Below the pieces are notes generated by a model. That model worked only from the letters and a program-made list of their open reading frames with translations, was not told the origin of the DNA and made no database searches. Positions 43,037-51,602 of a stretch of DNA of 64,000 nucleotides are shown here, in pieces; within the stretch, counting starts at the first letter, position 1; each line of letters opens with the position of its first letter. The position numbers and the translations under genes are program-made. Source of the stretch: RGIG6919 sp045531905 (GTDB lineage Bacteria; Bacillota; Clostridia; Lachnospirales; Lachnospiraceae); the NCBI GenBank assembly GCA_045531905.1, contig JAZSEY010000006.1, positions 62,001 to 126,000 of the forward strand. The letters are read 5' to 3'.

Positions 43037-43065
43037 TTGAATTCCGGCAGAAAATATACTATACT
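43037..43065 (+). promoter_or_regulatory. Sigma-A promoter for scpA, across the 5' arm of the leader hairpin
   Basis: TTGAAT (43037-43042), 17 bases, TATACT (43060-43065). The spacer is the outer 5' arm of the following hairpin, so RNA started here (about 43072) lacks that arm. Confidence 0.65.
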
Positions 43066-43126
43066 AGACTATGTGTGGGCTGAGCCCAGACAGTGTAGTA
43101 CATATATTTTCTGCCGGAGGTTTTTT
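43044..43126 (+). terminator. Long hairpin with T6 run before scpA, masking its ribosome site
   Basis: CCGGCAGAAAATATA (43044-43058) pairs perfectly with TATATTTTCTGCCGG (43103-43117). Inside, TACTA/TAGTA and TGGGC-TGA-GCCCA extend the stem to nearly 30 bp. AGG and TTTTTT follow and touch the scpA ATG, so the ribosome site GGAGG begins within the last stem bases. It serves as spoIVA terminator. Confidence 0.85.
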
Positions 43127-43876
43127 ATGAGCAGTATAGACGTAAAACTGACAGCCTTTGAAGGTCCTCTAGACCTGTTGCTGTTTTTGATTGAGAAGAA
43201 TAAAGTTAATATTTATGATATACCGATTGTTACCATTACCGAGCAGTATTTGCAGTATGTAAATGAAATGCAGGAAAATGATTTGGATGTAATGAGTGAG
43301 TTCTTGGTAATGGCGGCAACCTTGATTCGCATTAAGGCAAAGATGTTGCTTCCGAAGCAGGAGAATGAGGAAGAAGAGGAAGAAGATCCAAGAGAAGAGC
43401 TTGTAAGGCGCTTGTTAGAGTACAAGATGTACAAGTATGCAGCTTATGAGCTTCGAGACATGGAAATGGATGCTTCCCGTGCAGTTTATAAGAAGCCTAC
43501 CATACCAAAAGAGGTCAAGCAGTATAAAGAAGAGATTGACCCGGTGGCATTGGTGGATGGTATGACACTGGCGGCGTTAAATGACATTTTCAAGGCCGTC
43601 ATGCGTAAACAGGTGGATAAGATTGACCCGGTACGAAGTAAGTTTGGTACCATTGAGAAGGAAGAGGTTAACATCGAAGACAAGATGAAGGAAATCCGAG
43701 AGACTGTAAGAGGGTTAAAGGGTATCAGTTTTAGAACCTTGTTGGAGATGCAGGCAAGTAAGATTAACATTATTGTGACGTTCATGTCGGTGTTAGAGTT
43801 GATGAAGGTTGGAGCAATTACCATCAGACAGGATGAATTGTTTGGTGACATTGTAATTGATTCATTAGATGCATAG
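43127..43876 (+). CDS. scpA: Segregation and condensation protein A
   Basis: 249 residues from the ATG at 43127, behind GGAGG and a T6 spacer. The kleisin N-terminus VKLTAFEGPLDLLLFLIEKN binds SMC, an acidic linker (EEEEEDPREE) follows, and a winged-helix C-terminus closes the protein. ScpA joins the SMC heads and ScpB in the condensin complex for chromosome segregation. scpB follows after 15 bases. Confidence 0.96.
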   Translation: MSSIDVKLTAFEGPLDLLLFLIEKNKVNIYDIPIVTITEQYLQYVNEMQENDLDVMSEFLVMAATLIRIKAKMLLPKQENEEEEEEDPREELVRRLLEYKMYKYAAYELRDMEMDASRAVYKKPTIPKEVKQYKEEIDPVALVDGMTLAALNDIFKAVMRKQVDKIDPVRSKFGTIEKEEVNIEDKMKEIRETVRGLKGISFRTLLEMQASKINIIVTFMSVLELMKVGAITIRQDELFGDIVIDSLDA

Positions 43877-43891
43877 GAATAGGAGTTAGTT

Positions 43892-44479
43892 ATGGAACTG
43901 GAAAAGAGAAAAGCAGCCGTTGAGGGCATTTTGTTTTCGATGGGAGAAGCGGTATCAGTGGACCGAATTGCCACCGCATTGGAAGTGGAAGAGGATGCAG
44001 TAAAGGAAGCCATTGATGCTTTGATGGAGGATTATAAAGCAGAGGACAGAGGGATACAGATTGTACATTTAGAGGATGCCTATCAGCTTTGTACAAAGAA
44101 CGAGTATTATGAGGTGCTTAGCAAAATTGTTAATCTCCCTAAGAAGTATGTGTTAACAGATGTATTGTTGGAGACCTTATCTATCATTGCATATAAGCAG
44201 CCGATTACCAGAATGGAGATTGAAGCCATTCGAGGCGTATCCTGTGTCCATGCAGTGAATAAATTGGTGGAGTACAATCTGGTATGTGAAGTTGGAAGAT
44301 TGGAAGCAGTTGGTCATCCGATTTTATTTGGAACCACAGATGATTTCCTGCGAAGTTTTGGTGTAGAGTCTAAGGATGATTTACCACTGATTACGCCGGA
44401 TAAGATTGCGGATTTTAGAGAACAGGCGCTAGAAGAAGCTGCTCTGGAGATGGAGCGCATGCAGGAAGAGAACGAGTAA
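43892..44479 (+). CDS. scpB: Segregation and condensation protein B
   Basis: 195 residues with two winged-helix domains. Family segments are AVEGILFSMGEAVSVDRIA, LSIIAYKQPITRMEIEAIRGV and GRPxLFGTT-like GHPILFGTTDDFLRSFG. It dimerises and stabilises the ScpA-SMC ring. It is co-transcribed with scpA. Confidence 0.96.
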   Translation: MELEKRKAAVEGILFSMGEAVSVDRIATALEVEEDAVKEAIDALMEDYKAEDRGIQIVHLEDAYQLCTKNEYYEVLSKIVNLPKKYVLTDVLLETLSIIAYKQPITRMEIEAIRGVSCVHAVNKLVEYNLVCEVGRLEAVGHPILFGTTDDFLRSFGVESKDDLPLITPDKIADFREQALEEAALEMERMQEENE

Positions 44480-44510
44480 TTTTTGATTTACATATAAGAA
44501 AGGAAATGCC

Positions 44511-45233
44511 ATGATAAAATTAGAAAATATCACAAAAACCTATAACAATCAGGTGAAGGCGGTTTCTGATTTAAGTCTGACAGTAAATGATGGAGAAATT
44601 GTTGGCTTTATTGGACCAAACGGTGCGGGAAAGACCACTACCATCAAGATGATGACAGGTATATTAAAGCCGGATTGTGGAACTGTGTTAATTAACGACA
44701 TTGATATGACGAAGAATCCATTGGAGGCCAAAAAGGTAATCGGCTATATTGCAGATAGTCCGGATATGTTTTTACGTCTCACAGGCTTGGAATTTATCAA
44801 TTTTATGGCAGATATCTATCAGGTACCTGCAGAAGGCAGAAAAGAAAAGATTGAAACGCTGATAAAGCGTTTTGATTTGGAACATGCCTTAGATAAGCAG
44901 ATGCAGTCCTATTCTCATGGTATGAGACAAAAAATGATGGTAACTGCTGCACTTGTACATAATCCGGAAGTTTGGATTTTGGATGAGCCATTAACAGGTT
45001 TGGATCCAAAGTCTGCATTTGAGTTAAAGAAGATGATGCGTGAGCATGCAGATGCAGGTAATTCTGTTTTGTTTTCCACTCATGTATTGGAGGTAGCAGA
45101 GAAACTTTGTGATAAGGTAATTATTATCAGACATGGTGAGGCTTTGTTCTACGGTACTTTGGATGAGTTGACAGCTAACTATCCGGATATGGATTTAGAG
45201 AAAATCTTTTTGGAGATGACAAAGGATGAATAG
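44511..45233 (+). CDS. ABC transporter ATP-binding protein
   Basis: 240 residues. Walker A GPNGAGKTT (37-45), the signature SYSHGMRQKM in place of the usual LSGGQ, Walker B VWILDEPLTGLDP and the switch His in STHVLE. It belongs to the ABC-2-type exporter/antibiotic-resistance subgroup. The partner permease starts inside its last codons (8-base overlap), so the two act together. The substrate is unknown. Confidence 0.93.
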   Translation: MIKLENITKTYNNQVKAVSDLSLTVNDGEIVGFIGPNGAGKTTTIKMMTGILKPDCGTVLINDIDMTKNPLEAKKVIGYIADSPDMFLRLTGLEFINFMADIYQVPAEGRKEKIETLIKRFDLEHALDKQMQSYSHGMRQKMMVTAALVHNPEVWILDEPLTGLDPKSAFELKKMMREHADAGNSVLFSTHVLEVAEKLCDKVIIIRHGEALFYGTLDELTANYPDMDLEKIFLEMTKDE

Positions 45234-46893
45234 TTATATTAGTCTTGTAAAGGTATTTATGAAAGCCATTAGCATGAGCGAAGCACAGGATAAAAGACGA
45301 AAAGTTATGATTGTGTTGCTCAGCTTATTTGCTGTGTTCGGAATTTTGCTTCCAGTGACTTTTGTCAGTGGTTTGATTGTGAAGCTGATGACAGATACAC
45401 TAACACCACTGAATGCAGGTAGTATGGGTATTGAATTGATGTTTTATATCATCAGTCTGTTTACAGTGATATTTGGTATCAATGTCATATTTAACGAGTT
45501 TTATTTTTCCAATGATATCGAGTACTTGTTACCATTACCACTTCGTCCGTTTCAGATTGTGGTATCTAAGTTTACTGCTGCATTTATCAATGAAAATATG
45601 ATGCAGTTTATGTTGGTGCTGGCCTGTGTGGTTGGTTTTGGTATTTCCACAAAGATGTCAGTTATTTCATGGCTATATGCACTGGTGGGGATTGTAACCA
45701 TGCCGATTGTACCACTGATATATTGTGCCATTATCAGTATGGTGCTGATGTATTTTACGAGAGTGATTAAGGATAAGGAAATTATTCAAAAGATTTCTGT
45801 GCTTTTAATCTTTATCATGTTACTTGGGGTGGTTGGTTCTATTTCCACCTTACAGGATTTGGATTTGGAGCATTATGTAGAGGCGCTAGCAACGGGAAAT
45901 CAAGGCTTTTTTAAGGTGATGCGAGTGATATTCCCAACTATGCCTTTATTTGTAAACAGCTTTGCAAACCAGAGTATTGGTTCCCTTTTGTTGTACATAC
46001 TAGTAACAGTGATATACATTGCTGTATTTTTATTCCTTGGAGAAAAATTATACTTAGACGGTGTCATTGGACTTTCTGCGGCCAGCACAAAGTCTCATCA
46101 TCGTTCTGTAGAAAAGATGCTTAAGCGCACAAAGAAACAGAATCCGGCAGTTGCGTTGTTCTGGAAGGAAGTAAAGATGCTTGTGAGAACCCCGGCATTT
46201 TTTATCAACTGTGTTTCCTTGAACTATGTATGGCCAGTGTTTGTATATGCGGTTGCTAAGATGCAGCAGTTTGATACTTCAATCGAGAATTTAAGACGGG
46301 TATATCATAGTGGTAATTACAAGGTGACGCTCTTTGTAGTGCTGTTGGTAGTAGGCATTTCTTTACTTATGACTGCGGTAAATAGTTTAGGGTCCAATGC
46401 CATTTCCAGAGAGGGAAAATACTTCCAGTTTATGAAATATGTGCCGGTAAGTTATTTTACACAGTGGCATGTAAAGGCAGCAGTTAGCATTTCCTTTACC
46501 ATCACTGGTGTGTGGTTGTATTTTGTGATTGGATTTATAGCGGTTGGCGCTTCCGTGGGGGATATTATCGTGTATTTGGTTCTTTCTTTATTATCCATCA
46601 CATTTGTAAGTTATATGGGTGTGCTGATTGATTCTATTCAGCCAAAACTCATATGGGATGATGAAATGAGTGTACTTCGCGAGAATTACAATACCTTTTT
46701 TGCCATGGCAATTACTATATTTTTCACTGCAGTTGTCTGTGGTGGAGGATTCTTCTTATTTGTGAAGTCAAGCATGAGTATGGCAACCTTTATTACCATT
46801 TTGTTGTTAGTATTGGGTATTTCTAATATTGTGATTTTGGTGATGACGAAAAAGAGCGGTGTGCGAAACATAGCAGAGCAGGAAGAGACTTAA
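45226..46893 (+). CDS. ABC-2-type permease
   Basis: 555 residues with about 12 hydrophobic segments and a large soluble loop near residues 285-330 containing SAASTKSHHRSVEKMLKR. It is the membrane partner of the preceding ATPase. The length suggests one polypeptide holding two six-span halves, as in Lachnospiraceae exporters of this type. The rluB start lies one base beyond its stop, with the ribosome site in its last codons. Confidence 0.85.
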   Translation: MNSYISLVKVFMKAISMSEAQDKRRKVMIVLLSLFAVFGILLPVTFVSGLIVKLMTDTLTPLNAGSMGIELMFYIISLFTVIFGINVIFNEFYFSNDIEYLLPLPLRPFQIVVSKFTAAFINENMMQFMLVLACVVGFGISTKMSVISWLYALVGIVTMPIVPLIYCAIISMVLMYFTRVIKDKEIIQKISVLLIFIMLLGVVGSISTLQDLDLEHYVEALATGNQGFFKVMRVIFPTMPLFVNSFANQSIGSLLLYILVTVIYIAVFLFLGEKLYLDGVIGLSAASTKSHHRSVEKMLKRTKKQNPAVALFWKEVKMLVRTPAFFINCVSLNYVWPVFVYAVAKMQQFDTSIENLRRVYHSGNYKVTLFVVLLVVGISLLMTAVNSLGSNAISREGKYFQFMKYVPVSYFTQWHVKAAVSISFTITGVWLYFVIGFIAVGASVGDIIVYLVLSLLSITFVSYMGVLIDSIQPKLIWDDEMSVLRENYNTFFAMAITIFFTAVVCGGGFFLFVKSSMSMATFITILLLVLGISNIVILVMTKKSGVRNIAEQEET

Positions 46894-46894
46894 C

Positions 46895-47629
46895 ATGACT
46901 GTGGAAGAAATTCGATTAAATAAATATTTGAGTGAAGCAGGCATTGCCTCCAGACGTGGAGCAGATGCTTTGATTGCTGAGGGAAGAGTGTCCGTAAATG
47001 GAGTTGTTGCCACAGCGGGAATGAAGGTGTCTCATGCTGATACGGTGAGCGTGGACGGCAATCCGGTATCGGCTCGTAAGGAACAGATTTTGGTGGCGTT
47101 TCACAAGCCAAAAGGTGTGGTTTGTACCGCAGAAGAACGGGAGCCAGATAATGTCTATCAATATTTTCATTATCCAAAACGTCTAAAATATATTGGTAGA
47201 CTGGATAAAGAATCAGAAGGCCTTTTGCTCTTTACGGATGATGGTGATTTAGCCAATGACATAGCAAAAGCAGGTAATTTTCACGAAAAGGAATACATTG
47301 TTCGTGTGAATAAACCAGTTACGAAAACATTTTTGAAACAAATGTCAGAGGGGCTTACCATTGAGATTGATGGGAAACTTTATGACACAAGACCTTGTGT
47401 AGTCAAAAAAATGGATAGCCATGTGTTTTCAATTGTGTTGACACAGGGCTTTAACAGACAAATTCGTCGCATGTGTAAGGTATGTGGGTATCATGTGGTG
47501 AGTTTAAAACGAATCAGAGTGATGAATATTTCATTGGGAACTCTAAAATCAGGCAGATGGAGATTGGTGACACCAGAGGAACGGGATTCCCTATTTTCTG
47601 TGTTAGAACAGAGTAAAAACCAGGCGTAA
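46895..47629 (+). CDS. Pseudouridine synthase, RluB/RsuA family
   Basis: 244 residues. An N-terminal S4 domain (LNKYLSEAGIASRRGADALI) binds RNA, and the catalytic domain has the Asp in GRLDKESEGLLLFTDDG and the closing QGFNRQIRRMCKV. It modifies rRNA; by motif it could be the RluB or the RluF/RsuA subtype. Genes scpA-scpB-rluB often lie together in Firmicutes; here an ABC exporter pair has come between. Confidence 0.9.
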   Translation: MTVEEIRLNKYLSEAGIASRRGADALIAEGRVSVNGVVATAGMKVSHADTVSVDGNPVSARKEQILVAFHKPKGVVCTAEEREPDNVYQYFHYPKRLKYIGRLDKESEGLLLFTDDGDLANDIAKAGNFHEKEYIVRVNKPVTKTFLKQMSEGLTIEIDGKLYDTRPCVVKKMDSHVFSIVLTQGFNRQIRRMCKVCGYHVVSLKRIRVMNISLGTLKSGRWRLVTPEERDSLFSVLEQSKNQA

Positions 47630-47646
47630 ACTTGGAGGTTAAGCAA

Positions 47647-49620
47647 ATGGACAAGGTAAAAAGAATCAAAGAATTGATAGCACAATTAAATGAAGCTGCA
47701 AAGGCATATTATCAGGAGGACAGAGAAATCATGTCCAACTATGAGTATGATGCCTTGTATGATGAGCTTTGCGCCTTGGAGGAAGAGACGGGAACGATTT
47801 TTAACAATAGTCCGACCCAGAAGGTAGGATATGAAATCCTAAGTGAGTTACCTAAAGAGAAGCATGTAGAAAAAGTGCTTTCTTTAAATAAGACAAAGTC
47901 AATAGATGAATTGGCGGACTTTTTAGGTGATCATGAGGGTGTTCTCTCTTGGAAGATGGATGGTTTAACTGTAGTGTTAACGTATAGAGAGGGAAGATTG
48001 TTTAAGGCAGTTACTAGAGGTGGCGGAGATGAAGGTGAAGTAATTACCAATAATGCCCAAACCTTTGTGAATATTCCGAGACAGATCAACTATCAAGGAG
48101 AATTGATTATCCGTGGTGAGGCGGTTATTAAATATTCTGATTTTGAAAAGATAAATGAAGCCATTACAGATGTTGATGCAAAGTATAAGAATCCTAGAAA
48201 TCTTTGTAGTGGCTCTGTAAGACAGTTGAATAATGAGATTACTGCGAAAAGAAATGTGCATTTCTTTGCCTTTAATCTGGTTGACGTGGAGGACATGGAT
48301 TTTCAAAATTCCTTCATGAATCGTTTACAGTGGTTGCAGCAGTTGGGATTTGAGACTGTGGAGCGAAAACTGGTTACAGCGGATTTGGTTGCAGAGACTG
48401 TAGCTTGGTTCTCAGATAAGGTAAAGACCAATGATTTTCCTTCAGACGGCCTGGTGTTACTGTATGAAGATACTGCTTATGGTAGAAGTCTCGGAACAAC
48501 AGCGAAATATCCGAGAGATGCCATTGCATTCAAATGGCAGGATGAATTGGCAGTGACACATTTACAGTATATTGAGTGGAGTCCATCCAGAACAGGATTG
48601 ATTAATCCGGTTGCGGTATTTGAGCCTGTAGAGCTGGAGGGAACCAGTGTCAGCCGTGCCAGTGTACACAATATCAGTATATTAGAGGAATTAGAGCTTG
48701 CCGAAGGCGATGAAATCACCGTATACAAGGCAAATATGATTATTCCACAGATTGCGGAAAACCTTTCTTCAAAGACAAGAGCCGTAGGAGAAAAGCGAAT
48801 TGAGATTCCAGCCACTTGTCCTGCTTGTGCAGGTGAGACCGCCATTCAGGATGAAAATGGTACCCGGACTTTGATTTGCACCAATCCATATTGTAGTGCA
48901 AAGAAATTGAAACTGTTTTCACACTTTGTATCCAGAAATGCCATGAATATTGATGGTTTTTCAGAGGCTTCTATTGAAAAATTTATTGATTCCGGTTTTT
49001 TAGTAAAACTTCCGGACATATACAAACTTTCAGAGCATAAGGATGAAATCGTAAGTATGGAAGGCTTTGGTGAAAAATCCTACTCCAAATTGATGAAAGC
49101 CATTGAAGCATCGAAGGACACAACAGTAGCACGTCTTTTAAACAGTCTTGGTGTTCCGAATATTGGAGATGCCAACGCAAAGATGATAGCAAAGCATTTT
49201 CAAAATGATTTTAACGCCATTATGAATGCAGATGCAGAAAGTCTGGTGGAGATTGAGGGCGTTGGAGATGTTATGGCAAAAGACTTTGTTGAGTATTTTG
49301 CGAAGGAAGAAAATCGCATGGTAGCAAGTGAACTGCAAGCATTAATGCGTTTCCAGATAGAAGTAGTGAGTGCAGATAGCCAGACCTTAGAGGGTTTAAA
49401 ATTCGTAGTGACTGGTAAACTTGCTATCTATGAAAACAGAGATGCCCTAAAGGCTTCCATCGAAGCAAGAGGTGGCAAGGTAATCGGTTCCGTGAGTGCG
49501 AATACTGATTATCTTATCAACAATGATTTAATGTCTAATTCTTCTAAGAATAAGACAGCAAAGTCACTCAATATTCCAATTATCTCAGAGGAGATGTTTA
49601 TCGACCAATTTGGAAAGTAA
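47647..49620 (+). CDS. ligA: NAD-dependent DNA ligase
   Basis: 657 residues from the ATG at 47647, eight bases after GGAGG. Order: domain Ia (YYQEDREIMSNYEYDALYDEL), adenylation domain with Lys103 in SWKMDG, OB fold, zinc finger (CPAC and CTNPYC near 400-420), HhH repeats and a C-terminal BRCT domain (LEGLKFVVTGKLAIYENRDALK). It seals nicks with NAD. The motif-I context LSWKMDGLTVVLTY departs from the usual EPKxDGLAxxLxY. The stop codon is the first triplet of the large palindrome that follows. Confidence 0.93.
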   Translation: MDKVKRIKELIAQLNEAAKAYYQEDREIMSNYEYDALYDELCALEEETGTIFNNSPTQKVGYEILSELPKEKHVEKVLSLNKTKSIDELADFLGDHEGVLSWKMDGLTVVLTYREGRLFKAVTRGGGDEGEVITNNAQTFVNIPRQINYQGELIIRGEAVIKYSDFEKINEAITDVDAKYKNPRNLCSGSVRQLNNEITAKRNVHFFAFNLVDVEDMDFQNSFMNRLQWLQQLGFETVERKLVTADLVAETVAWFSDKVKTNDFPSDGLVLLYEDTAYGRSLGTTAKYPRDAIAFKWQDELAVTHLQYIEWSPSRTGLINPVAVFEPVELEGTSVSRASVHNISILEELELAEGDEITVYKANMIIPQIAENLSSKTRAVGEKRIEIPATCPACAGETAIQDENGTRTLICTNPYCSAKKLKLFSHFVSRNAMNIDGFSEASIEKFIDSGFLVKLPDIYKLSEHKDEIVSMEGFGEKSYSKLMKAIEASKDTTVARLLNSLGVPNIGDANAKMIAKHFQNDFNAIMNADAESLVEIEGVGDVMAKDFVEYFAKEENRMVASELQALMRFQIEVVSADSQTLEGLKFVVTGKLAIYENRDALKASIEARGGKVIGSVSANTDYLINNDLMSNSSKNKTAKSLNIPIISEEMFIDQFGK

Positions 49621-49977
49621 TTTATATATAGGTAAATGGTTATCCGTTGTATCATATTATTTATTTGTTTAGTATGTGTTAATGCTTCTTGTACGTTATA
49701 TTCATGTTTCGCACAATGTTTGAGCACTAGTGTAAGGTGGTTTGCAACGGCGAGACGCTCGCGCTCGCAAAATGCGTGGCGGTACTAAGGGGCAATGCCT
49801 CTTTATGAGGCATTAGCCCCATAAGGACCGACGCATTTTGAGGCACGCCTCTTGCAAACAACCTTACACTGTGCGAGTTTTGTGTGAAACATGTAAATAT
49901 TAGTACAAGAAGTATTTAGACATACTTAACAAGGAAATACAATGATACAAGAATAACCGTTTACCTATATAAAATTA
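49618..49977. repeat. 360-bp near-palindromic fold-back element
   Basis: Two arms of about 178 bases are inverted, imperfect copies of each other with a 5-base centre (TTTAT, 49802-49806). Matching landmarks, left and right read inversely, are TATATAGGTAAA, GGTTAT, TTGTATCAT, AGTATGT, CTTCTTGTAC, CATGTTTC, GTGTAAGG, GTTTGCAA, AAAATGCGT and AATGCCTC. The outer parts are AT-rich and the apex GC-rich. No reading frame fills it. It fills most of the 451-base ligA-metA gap. It could be a MITE-like remnant or encode a long hairpin RNA. Confidence 0.88.
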
Positions 49978-50010
49978 CAGTAGAGATTGGTGATGTAACA
50001 TTGACTTTTA

Positions 50011-50039
50011 TTGATATAAATGGAAGTTTGTGTTAACAT
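50011..50039 (+). promoter_or_regulatory. Promoter for metA
   Basis: TTGATA (50011-50016), 17 bases, extended -10 TGT-TAACAT (TAACAT at 50034-50039). It predicts a leader of about 25 bases, too short for a SAM riboswitch. Confidence 0.6.
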
Positions 50040-50071
50040 AAATATAGAATAATTATTTGAGGTGAAAAGGT

Positions 50072-50977
50072 ATGCCGATTAGGATTGACAACGATTTACC
50101 GGTTAAAAAGATTTTAGAAGAAGAGAATATTTTCGTGATGGATGAGAACCGTGCTATGGCACAGGATATTCGTCCCTTGGAGATTTTAATTTTAAATTTG
50201 ATGCCGTTAAAAGAGAATACTGAGCTTGATTTGTTTAGAAGCTTATCCAATACACCGTTACAGGTGAATATTACTTTGATTCGTACAGATTCCCATGAGA
50301 GTACACATACATCGAAGGGACATTTGGATAAGTTCTATACCACCTTTGAACAGATTAAGCATCGCAAGTTTGATGGTCTGATGATTACCGGAGCACCGGT
50401 TGAGCAGCTGGAGTTTGAAGAGGTTGAGTATTGGAATGAGTTAGTGGAGATTATGGATTGGTCTAAGACCAATGTTACCTCTACGATACATATTTGCTGG
50501 GGGGCACAGGCTGGTTTATATCATAGATATGGTATTCAAAAACATTTCTTGTCTGAGAAGATTTCAGGTGTGTATGCATATCAGACATTACATAAGAAAA
50601 CGCCGCTTGTTCGTGGCTTCGATGACAGTTTCTTTGTGCCACAGTCCAGATATACCGAGGTTAGACGCGAGGATATTTTAAAGGATTCCAGATTGGAGAT
50701 TGTTGCTGACTCTGAGGAGACGGGACCATATCTGATTATTGGTGATGAGGGCAAGAATATCTTTGTGACAGGACATCCTGAGTATGATGTGATGACTTTG
50801 GATTCTGAATATAAGCGTGATATGGGCAGAGGATTGAATCCTAATATTCCGGAAAACTATTATCCGGATAATGATCCAGAGAAAAAACCAATGAAATCAT
50901 GGAGATGTCACGCAAATACACTCTATGCAAATTGGTTAAATTATTACGTATATCAGGTTACTCCTTATGTGTTGTAG
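50072..50977 (+). CDS. metA: Homoserine O-acetyltransferase (MetA family)
   Basis: 301 residues of the MetA class-I-amidotransferase-like family: MPIRIDNDLPVKKILEEEN start, the catalytic Cys142 in TIHICWGAQAG, His in VTGHPEYD. Residue 111, which in characterised MetA proteins decides the acyl donor, is Glu (GAPVEQLEF), the acetyl-CoA type; Gly at this place marks the succinyl type. It activates homoserine for methionine synthesis. asd (50 kb upstream in the window order, at 6.1 kb) supplies the homoserine precursor and metF lies 6 kb downstream. Confidence 0.93.
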   Translation: MPIRIDNDLPVKKILEEENIFVMDENRAMAQDIRPLEILILNLMPLKENTELDLFRSLSNTPLQVNITLIRTDSHESTHTSKGHLDKFYTTFEQIKHRKFDGLMITGAPVEQLEFEEVEYWNELVEIMDWSKTNVTSTIHICWGAQAGLYHRYGIQKHFLSEKISGVYAYQTLHKKTPLVRGFDDSFFVPQSRYTEVRREDILKDSRLEIVADSEETGPYLIIGDEGKNIFVTGHPEYDVMTLDSEYKRDMGRGLNPNIPENYYPDNDPEKKPMKSWRCHANTLYANWLNYYVYQVTPYVL

Positions 50978-51007
50978 ACTTTTTGAATGATGACTGGAGG
51001 GATTGTT

Positions 51008-51601
51008 ATGGCAAAACAGGTAATTGTAGCGATTGGTAGAGAATATGGAAGCGGTGGTCATGAGATTGCTGAGAAATTGGCAGAACGCTTAGGCTTCAAA
51101 CTCTATGACCGTAATATTCTTGAGGATATTGCAAGTCATATTAATGTGCCTACTGAGCATTTGGAAAAATTTGAAGAAAAGCCAAGAAAATTATTCTTCT
51201 CCAGAACCGTAAAGGGACACAGCAATTCTTTCGAAGAGAATTTGGCAGAGATGCAGTTTCAGTATTTGCTTAAAAGAGCTGCAGAAGGAGAATCTTTTGT
51301 GGTAGTTGGCAGATGTGCTGAGTTTGTATTAAAGGATTACAATGTCATACCTATTTTTGTTACAGGACATAAAGAGGAAAAAATAGAGCGTATTATGCGA
51401 CTGTATCAATTAGACCGTAATGAGGCCATTAGCAAAATGAAACGGCACGATTTACATAGAAAGCAATATCACAATAAATATTCAGAACGTAAATGGGGCG
51501 ATTCCAGAGGATATGATTTGTGTATTAACAGCAGTGATATTGGCGTCGAGAATGCTGTGAGTGTAATTGAACAATTTGTTCGCTGTGGCATGGAAGAGTA
51601 G
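51008..51601 (+). CDS. Cytidylate kinase-like family protein
   Basis: 197 residues from the ATG at 51008, behind GGAGGG. The P-loop-like start VIVAIGREYGSGGHEIAEKLA and the RYxLDRNEA/KYSERKWGDSRGYDLCINSS tail are typical of the Cytidylate_kin2 family. These proteins are common in Clostridia, distinct from true Cmk, and their substrate is not settled. The convergent flippase gene ends one base away. Confidence 0.85.
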   Translation: MAKQVIVAIGREYGSGGHEIAEKLAERLGFKLYDRNILEDIASHINVPTEHLEKFEEKPRKLFFSRTVKGHSNSFEENLAEMQFQYLLKRAAEGESFVVVGRCAEFVLKDYNVIPIFVTGHKEEKIERIMRLYQLDRNEAISKMKRHDLHRKQYHNKYSERKWGDSRGYDLCINSSDIGVENAVSVIEQFVRCGMEE

Positions 51602-51602
51602 G

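Noticed and set aside
42968..43126. N-terminal extension of scpA upstream of 43127
   Set aside because: The frame is open but overlaps the spoIVA end and the terminator hairpin; kleisin homology starts at the ATG at 43127.
43486..44013. 175-codon minus-strand frame across scpA and scpB
   Set aside because: It spans two well-supported genes on the other strand and shows no family motif.
49978..50071. SAM riboswitch before metA
   Set aside because: The predicted leader is about 25 bases and the gap is too short; the large palindrome upstream shows no SAM-riboswitch features.
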